Assembly: GCA_015499995.1 (NCBI GenBank)
Contig: JADNRV010000028.1
Span: 1-64,000 of the forward strand
DNA: 64,000 nt
Source of the DNA: Flammula alnicola
Taxonomy: Eukaryota > Basidiomycota > Agaricomycetes > Agaricales > Strophariaceae
Reading direction: 5' to 3'
Part shown: positions 57,591 through 64,000 of the stretch, in pieces
Layout: each line of letters opens with the position of its first letter
Position numbering within the stretch: the stretch's first letter is position 1
Translations under genes and position numbers: made by a program
The notes under the pieces: model-generated
The model's database searches: none
What the model saw: only the letters and a program-made list of their open reading frames with translations
Told to the model about the DNA's origin: nothing

Positions 57591-60204
57591 TTAACCTGAG
57601 GCGTTGGCGGGTAGTGCGACACCGACATAGTACCACCGTGACTCGGAGCTTTCGTATTTCCATTTATTCTTTAATTTCAGTACGTCGGACGCCTCCACTT
57701 CGGGTTCAACGCGCTTGCCAGCCTATCAGCCAAATATTTCAGGCAAAATGATCAATGAAAGTAACTCACTTGGAGGTATTTGATGACTTCTGTCCTAAGA
57801 AATTGACGAGGGTAATCCATCATATCAAGTTTGCTTTCTGGATCATGATAGCTAATAAGCGTCTTGACAAGTGACCTTGAGTATTCGGAATGGGATACGG
57901 CTATTGCGCCACAATTCAGAAGCGCCGCTGTGAAATTGTCTGTTGCTAGTTTTTGCGGATGCGATAGAAATACCCCACTGATCAGCTCCATTGTGCTAGC
58001 AAGCGCTTTCCTCCTCAGACTAAACTGCATGAGGATTACGGCATGCTCCGTAACTGTTAGTGCACGGTTTAAGGAGGCATCGTCTGTAGACGGGTCCAGT
58101 ATGGACAAATAAAGGGCTCGATGTTGTGCTGCTGCTAGTTCAGAGTCGTCGCATATGTGGTTGGCGACGGCCGGGTTACGATTTTCGCAAGCCTATATTC
58201 GATCCCATTATTACCCCATGCAAGATACACATAGGAGAATTATGACGACAAAACATACGCATGTCTTGAACCATGGCTGCATAAGTAGCATTGCAAGGGA
58301 ATCCTTTACGGGAGCTTCCACAGCATAATAGTCGTCCAAAGTCTCGACACAAGCATCAAATATCTGCTTTCCATTTGGGACCTTTTTGTAAGCGGAGGTA
58401 TATCAGCATCAGTCAAAATGGGAAATGTTTGAGATCGCACTTTTGTCAGTAATAGCCTGAAGATATCTGCAGCAACCGTGACTGCCAGGCTCGCTTCACC
58501 CGTTCTAGTCCAGAGCACTCGAAGTCAAGACGTTTGTATAGAGGGACAAAATCGAAGTTTTCCAAATCATTTCGTAGGTTATCGGTAATAGGGGCCCTGT
58601 TATAGTGGTTGAAAAATGGCGACACATATAACTCAGGCTGTTGAATGTGTCCATTCACTACGGCAGGAATGGAAAAAAGTGAGAATGCAACTTAAGTAAG
58701 GCCTTCAGGTGCAACTCACACACTTCATCACGAATTAATCACATGTATCCTCTTGCAAGGCCTTCATGCACCACTCCTAAATCCACGTAGAAGTCTCCCG
58801 ATCTTGATCGGTCCAGGAGAAAGTCGGCCACAGAGGCGTGATGGAGTTTGATGGGTTTGTCAAGGGCGCCAAGGTGGACAAGGGACAAAAATTCTTCTAA
58901 AACAAGCTCAACATGTCCAAGGTCCAGGCATAACAGCTTCTCGATCATCGCAGGAGTCGTGAAATTCCCCAAGCCATCGTTTTCGGCTCTTGGTACGATG
59001 AGAACACCGAAAATGTGCTTCGTGGACTGAATATCGTCAACAGACGAGAAAATATGTGTATATAGGGCATCCAATTGTGCGAACGGCGTATCCTTGTCAG
59101 GTGTAGGAGAAATGCCAAGGATGATGTCCAGTCGATTGGTGGGTTGATGCCTCGGAGACTCCAGATATTTCATGACCGTCGATGCGTATATGAATTGCTT
59201 TGATGCTTTCTGTACCAGCCGCTCAACCGCTTCCTCGGGAGGCCACATGAGAGGGAGGTAGCGTCCCAAACGATGTTCCTTCCTGATTTCTTCGAATTTG
59301 TCTGAGAAAAACAATCAAATATCTTGCTCGGCGTTCAAATCTCCTAGATCAATTTGTTTTAAATCAATGATTTGAAATGTTTCTTCATGTTCGAAGGTGC
59401 GTTGGATATGTGATTCAGGGCGACTAGTGATAAGAACGCGGAAGGGTCGTGGAAGGAGCTGGATGGCGCGGCCGGAGATCTTCAGAAGTTCGCATTGGGT
59501 TTCTTCACCACGGCATTCGTCAAGACCGTCGATGACGATAAAACGAGGCCGGGACCAGCCCATCCATCTGAAGACAAAAGTCGCTGTGATCCAGCACACA
59601 ATGACGCTGAGCCAGGAGTTGAAAGGTTCGATAAGCAGCTTCTCCATGATGGTTCTGTTTGAAAGTTCAAGGAGGGAGGGATCCTTCTCGATGCGCCTCC
59701 TGATCAGAAATTTTGCCTCTGGATAGGATAACGCGAGTTGATATGCAATCGTAGGGATGAGGGTTCCTCCATCGCTTTGGTTCGAGCTCACGGCGGTCCT
59801 TGAGAAGAAGAAACTCGCTACCCGTTCTTCTTCCTTCTGGCAGAGTTCTCCGATTGATTGAGCAAGCGCCGTCTTCCCTGCTCCTGCTGGACCGCGCATC
59901 CACATCATTGATGGCGATGGGTCCTCACTCCGTATCCAGTCCATGACCTCCCGTATGACGGCTGCGCGTGTATTTGGGTGGCATCTAGCGGGATCATTGC
60001 GTTCCTTTGAATCAAGTCTTGCGGCGAGAGTGCTCCGTTTCAGAAGAAGGTCGAGTCCTTCCACCAAACGTTAAATCAGCCTTCAATCTTTGAACACCAA
60101 GCGAACGTACCGTTTTGAGAGTGCGCCTCTCCTTTATTGCTACTGACGATGAACTGACCTCCATTGATTTGAAAGTCCTTTGAATTGGTGAACATCGACG
60201 GCAT
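57591..60204 (-). pseudogene. NACHT-domain NTPase (NLR-like) with one in-frame TGA
   Basis: Start near 60204 (MPSMFTNSKDFQINGGQF), then, through an intron, GLDLLLKRSTLAARLDSKERNDP. The NACHT core shows Walker A GPAGAGKTALAQS, Walker B FIVIDGLDE and a sensor-like VLITSRPE. After DLNAEQDI the frame meets TGA (59315-59317) and continues at once with LFFSDKFEEIRKEH..LPLMWPPEEAVERLVQKASKQFIYASTVMKYL, as in intact fungal relatives. Helical C-terminal exons follow to a stop at 57591-57593 (..YESSESRWYYVGVALP). Arg is common at this site in relatives, so CGA to TGA is likely. Such genes belong to the NWD/NLR-like repertoire; no effector fold was identified. Confidence 0.8.
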
Positions 60205-60678
60205 CCTTAGGATATAACAGGAGCGGAAAGGGCAGGGAAAGGAATAAGGTTCGTGTTGAACCACCGCTGCATTTGCTATGTCTACCGCATAGCCGGCCAC
60301 GTTTCAGTTTGGCGAGGGAAAATGCCGTCAAATTTGACAGTTGATGGCAGTGCTGCACCTACTTATTTCTGCATCTATGCGTCTCGTTTAATATTTGGTT
60401 TGGCAGTGACGGCATCAGCAATTGCGAAAACAGCATTTTCAACGAATAAGTCTTCACGTACGATGTGGTATGGCCCAAGCTTCGCCAGTGAATGTCTTGA
60501 TTGATGAAAGGTCAAAATTATACTTCAAGCAAACAAGGCTGAATGAATGGTAGATACAAAATACAACTTCAAACCTGCCATTAGATACGATAGAGCATAT
60601 TGAGTAAGAAAAGGCATACATGTAGTGTAAAATATGGCCTTGAGCCGCGTGATTTGATCTTCTTCTAGGGCAATCAGC
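60205..60678. other. Intergenic region, NACHT gene / DPH3
   Basis: NACHT upstream region and DPH3 3' region. Only short ORFs. Confidence 0.5.
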
Positions 60679-61094
60679 TTAAGTCGAGACGATATTAATA
60701 ACAACCTTGGGGGCTTCATCGGTGATGGTAAGCTTCTCCAAGGCATCCTCGAAATAATCGTCTTCGCTATCGCTTTCCTCTTCATCATCCTGTTCTTCGA
60801 CCTCTTCCCCGGAGCCGTCATCGTCAGGAGGCTCATCCTCAAAGTCGAGCTGCAAAGGCGAAGTTAGCTGAAGGATCTAACGAGACTAGTCACAACTTAC
60901 AAGAAACGCACAGGATCGTATATCACTCGAATGATGAGACTACAGCTCGGACATGTCGCGATGTCTTCGCAGTCTGCAAGCTGGCGTCGAGCAATCTCGA
61001 AACGATCTCCGCACGGACAAGGGTAATGGTACACCCTCTTCTCCTGGTCCCAGGCCATGTCCTCGATTTCGATCTCGTCGTAGTAGGCACCCAT
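60679..61094 (-). CDS. DPH3: Diphthamide biosynthesis protein 3 (CSL zinc protein)
   Basis: Two exons: 61094-60912 and 60849-60679. The 62-nt intron has donor GTGCGT; this phase-0 donor is the one that keeps frame. The product is about 117 aa. The CSL zinc ribbon is complete: [26 protein letters not shown]...[18 protein letters not shown], with four Cys (CPC..CPSC). Dph3/Kti11 supplies electrons to Dph1-Dph2 for the first step of diphthamide formation on eEF2 and also works with Elongator in tRNA wobble modification. The C-terminal half is acidic ([23 protein letters not shown]) and ends VVINIVST, an extension longer than in yeast. Confidence 0.93.
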
Positions 61095-62002
61095 AATCGA
61101 AAGCAAATGTCTTATGATTATTCCTGAAAGTAGATGGGTATGATGTTGGAGCCAATAATATTACAGAGAAAGAAAAGAAACGAAGATGGATTAAGTCATG
61201 AAAGAGTCGTGCTCACAAATTTTGACCCCGAGATTGGCTAGATCCCCGTGTGAATATAAACACAGCCACCTTTTAGGCCCTTTAAATTTGGAGGGCGGTG
61301 TCAATGTCGAATTTTGGGTTTATAACGAACAACGCTTGGGTTGTTGCTGCCCAGCGCCCACTGAGATCGTCACACTCAACATGCCTCTTCCAGATTTTGG
61401 CCCGATAGTACGCTGTTTCGCCATTGTTTTGTATTTGTGCGATGGCAGTGAGATTCTGAACAACTCGCGGTGAATCCACCGTGAGTAGAGAAGAAGATGG
61501 ACACGACATGTAAGGCATTTGAGGGCGGCTCCCGAACTTGCCTAATCTGTATGTCCATTGTGGCGTACATTTCCATGAATACATGCATGAAGAAGAAAAA
61601 ATTATTGCACCACAGTAGATTACATGCTATCATAGAAATTTTAAAAGGCTTTTGCAGATACATTTTCATCAACTGCAGTCGCATAGCATTTAGTCCGTAA
61701 TTCACTGCAGTGAGGATCCCGCGTGCTAGACGCCTCGCTGGCTGTGCTCGGGGACATAGTAAGCTACTGTCGCTTCGGGGGATAAAAGATAGAAACTCTA
61801 CGTCGTGATCATTGGTACAGTGCTGAAGAATAATAAGTGAAAATAAACGCGCACGTACTGGATCGAATTATAGTATATACAATGTATAAATAAGTAATGA
61901 AGCAGTATAATGCATAAATTTGTCTAAAGGGTCACAGCAATGTGAAAAGCATGTACACAAAAGGAGTTACAAGGTTGAAGCTTTCGAGGACCATGGAAAA
62001 TG
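61095..62002. other. Intergenic region without a supported gene
   Basis: Short ORFs on both strands (61198-61473 +, 61282-61705 -) lack recognised domains. AT-rich from 61840. Confidence 0.4.
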
Positions 62003-63807
62003 TCAAGGAGGGAGATCGACAACTGCTTTATCTGATTCGACCTCCATCTTCATCTCTTCGGTGAATGGCTGGTAGTAGGCCTCTCTGAGGTTTAAAATGA
62101 GACGAGGGCCAATGATACAAAGAACCGAGCCAGAAACGCTCATCGCCATCTCGATGTCCAGAGGCTAAGGATTCGCAAAGTATGAGATTAAATGGCTTGA
62201 GAAAACTGACGGCCAATAGAGTAAAGTAGAAGGCATCACTCACCGAAAAGCGCGTGTTCGAGATGAAGCCAATGATGCACATAATCAAACTCCTGGAAAC
62301 ACAGCAACGAGAAACGTCAGCGCCACAGGGTTCATAACTGAATGTATAGAAATAAAAATGTATTCTCACATGAACGGAAACAGTATGCTATCCCTGCACA
62401 TGATGTAGGCCAGGGACTGGCGTGTGGAGACGACAGTCTGGGAGTAACGGATATGGGCCCTGTACCGCAAACCAACTCTAATTGCGAGGTAGAGCACAAG
62501 AGATTCAAAAAAGACTATCGGGATCCAAAAGGTGGCCATCCAAGCAGTATAAGGAGGTGTCGTGCAGAGACTGTAGCCTGGAACTGGGTTCGGAACATCC
62601 TCCTTCACTGAAAAATGCGAAAAAGGTGGTGTGAGAAGTGATAATCCATTGAAAGAAAATTCGGCATCCTACGTACTTAGTACCAGACCTACTAGGCACT
62701 GGATTACGAGCACGAGCACGAATTCGATAACGAGGGAGAGAACGAGGATTCGGTAGATCATCATGTTGCCGAAATGCATGCTGCATATTCGATGGACCAT
62801 GATACCTGTAAGGACGACGTTGAATTTAGTGCATGTGGTTAAAATATAAGAAAGATACGTGGCCAACAATTTTACTTACCTTGCATCGCCCCAAGTATAA
62901 TAATTGCCAAAATACCCTGGACAATGGCTTGAGAAACACCTAGGGAGAGTATTTGCTGTCAGCGCCGACGACCTTGAATTGTATAACATGCGAAAGGAAA
63001 CCATACATCTGGGAATCGAATATCAGTAGCGGTGTCATTCTGAAAGGCGAAATGAGCTCACTGCTAAAATTTTCGAGTACGGCCAGATTGAGATGGAAAT
63101 TACGATTAGTCTCGTGAACGAAACCAAAAAAATAGGTCCTGGGCGTACATTTTGTGTATTCGCAACGACGTGTCGTACAAAGACTGTTGGCCGGATTATT
63201 AGTTATTGCGGTATCACAAGGGGCATCAAAAGTAGGACCATACTTGTAGAGCTATAGCTGCCGTATCAATCGCCAGTCAACCAAATTCTCCAACGAATGT
63301 GCAAGAAAAGGACCCACATTAGTGATGTGTCTCCAACGTATCGGTTCTTTTGAGCTGAGAATCAGACGAGGTTCGGAATTGGTCAGAGCCATGATGCTTA
63401 CGACGAGAAAGAAATAGTGAACTGGTGTCCATTTCTTTTTTTTCTGAAGTGCAGGTCAATAGGTTGAAAAACAACTGGCTTGAACAAGAAAAGTTGACGC
63501 ACCCAGATGAAGTCAAGCTATGGGCATTTCGAATCAGATGCGAAGTCAAACATGGGCAAGTGAGAGGGACTAACCTCGAGATCGAAAGTCGTCACTACCT
63601 CAGCCGTGAATAAGTTTCTGTGATAGGCAGACATAAGACGTACTATGGTCATAAATCACGAAGACAGCGCAGGCAACTTTGGTGACAGGAAAGTATGTCA
63701 GCTTCAGAGATTCACAATGAGTCTCTGTTGAATGTCAACGCACCATGGACAAATGAGACTGCCCGATCCTTCTGAACCCAGTACACCACTTCCGAAGGAG
63801 TCGCCAT
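62003..63807 (-). CDS. Seven-helix DUF6533-type membrane protein
   Basis: Many small exons on -. Start MATPSEVVYWVQKDRAVSFVH (63807), then VACAVFVIYDH and VTTFDLE, the pattern of the fungal DUF6533 N-terminus. KKWTPVHYFFLV, NRYVGDTSLM and a Cys-containing loop follow (GPTFDAPCDTAITNN..CTTRRCEYTK). Helices follow: VSQAIVQGILAIIILGAMQ, MIYRILVLSLVIEFVLVLVIQCLVGLVLS, AWMATFWIPIVFFESLVLYLAIRV and CIIGFISNTRFS. The tail is ILNLREAYYQPF..EVESDKAVVDLPP, stop at 62003-62005. These proteins are expanded in Agaricomycetes, with unknown ligands. Some of the middle exons could not be fixed and could hide damage. Confidence 0.6.
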
Positions 63808-64000
63808 GTTCGAAGTGGTCCTTGGGACCGCTCTGCGTAGAGAAGTCAAACTTCTATTAGGAAGTCGAGGACGCGTAGATGAAGAGCCAATTGTTGTGAG
63901 ACCGTGGCGATAGAGGACAACCAGTTGAAGGGACGGGAATCGTTAATCAACGTAAAAGCTCATGAGGGTTTGAGGGCGGGCTCAAACTGGTCAAGAAAAC

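Overview
The window looks like genomic DNA of a filamentous basidiomycete (Agaricomycetes, mushroom-forming fungi). Genes are split by many GT-AG introns of about 50-65 nt. The families present are typical of that class: an F-box/LRR protein, a NACHT NTPase, a seven-helix DUF6533-type membrane protein, a GH10 xylanase with a CBM1 module, a class I terpene cyclase and a KDZ transposon. All gene models come from reading the sequence by eye; no alignment or search was run.

Layout: 0.1-4 kb holds an F-box protein (-) and an APH-fold phosphotransferase (+). A 1.3 kb TIR element with GCGTGC arrays and a 9-bp target duplication sits in the last codons of the APH gene. From 6.6 to 19.2 kb, two tandem VOC/glyoxalase paralogues flank a complete-looking 10.7 kb KDZ transposon. 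That transposon has TIRs, a 7-bp duplication, AT-rich subterminal motif arrays, a CxC/KDZ transposase and two accessory genes. From 20 to 26 kb there is a decayed coiled-coil gene and a 1 kb inverted-repeat element. A GH10 xylanase lies at 26.3-28.1 kb; its CBM1 exons are out of frame.

The most unusual stretch is 31.6-40.5 kb. An 8.0 kb transposon has 13-bp perfect terminal repeats and an 8-bp target duplication (CTCTTTAC). It encodes a roughly 1,700-residue RNase-H-like protein that resembles P-element/THAP9 transposases, with added zinc clusters and a C-terminal PHD finger. It lies inside an unknown two-repeat ORF whose frame is continuous across the empty site. A 5'-truncated LINE (13-bp duplication) sits in one of the transposase gene's introns, and a 481-bp hAT-like MITE (8-bp duplication) sits in the LINE, giving four datable layers.

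From 41 to 64 kb the window is mostly housekeeping: a complex I MWFE subunit (NDUFA1-like), a lipoate-protein ligase lacking part of its active-site motif, a terpene cyclase, Tom70, Eos1, a NACHT gene with one in-frame TGA, Dph3 and a seven-helix membrane protein. Lipoate ligase, NDUFA1, Tom70, Eos1 and Dph3 serve mitochondrial, ER and translation functions. The terpene cyclase, xylanase and NACHT gene are accessory functions. No rRNA, tRNA or CRISPR was recognised.
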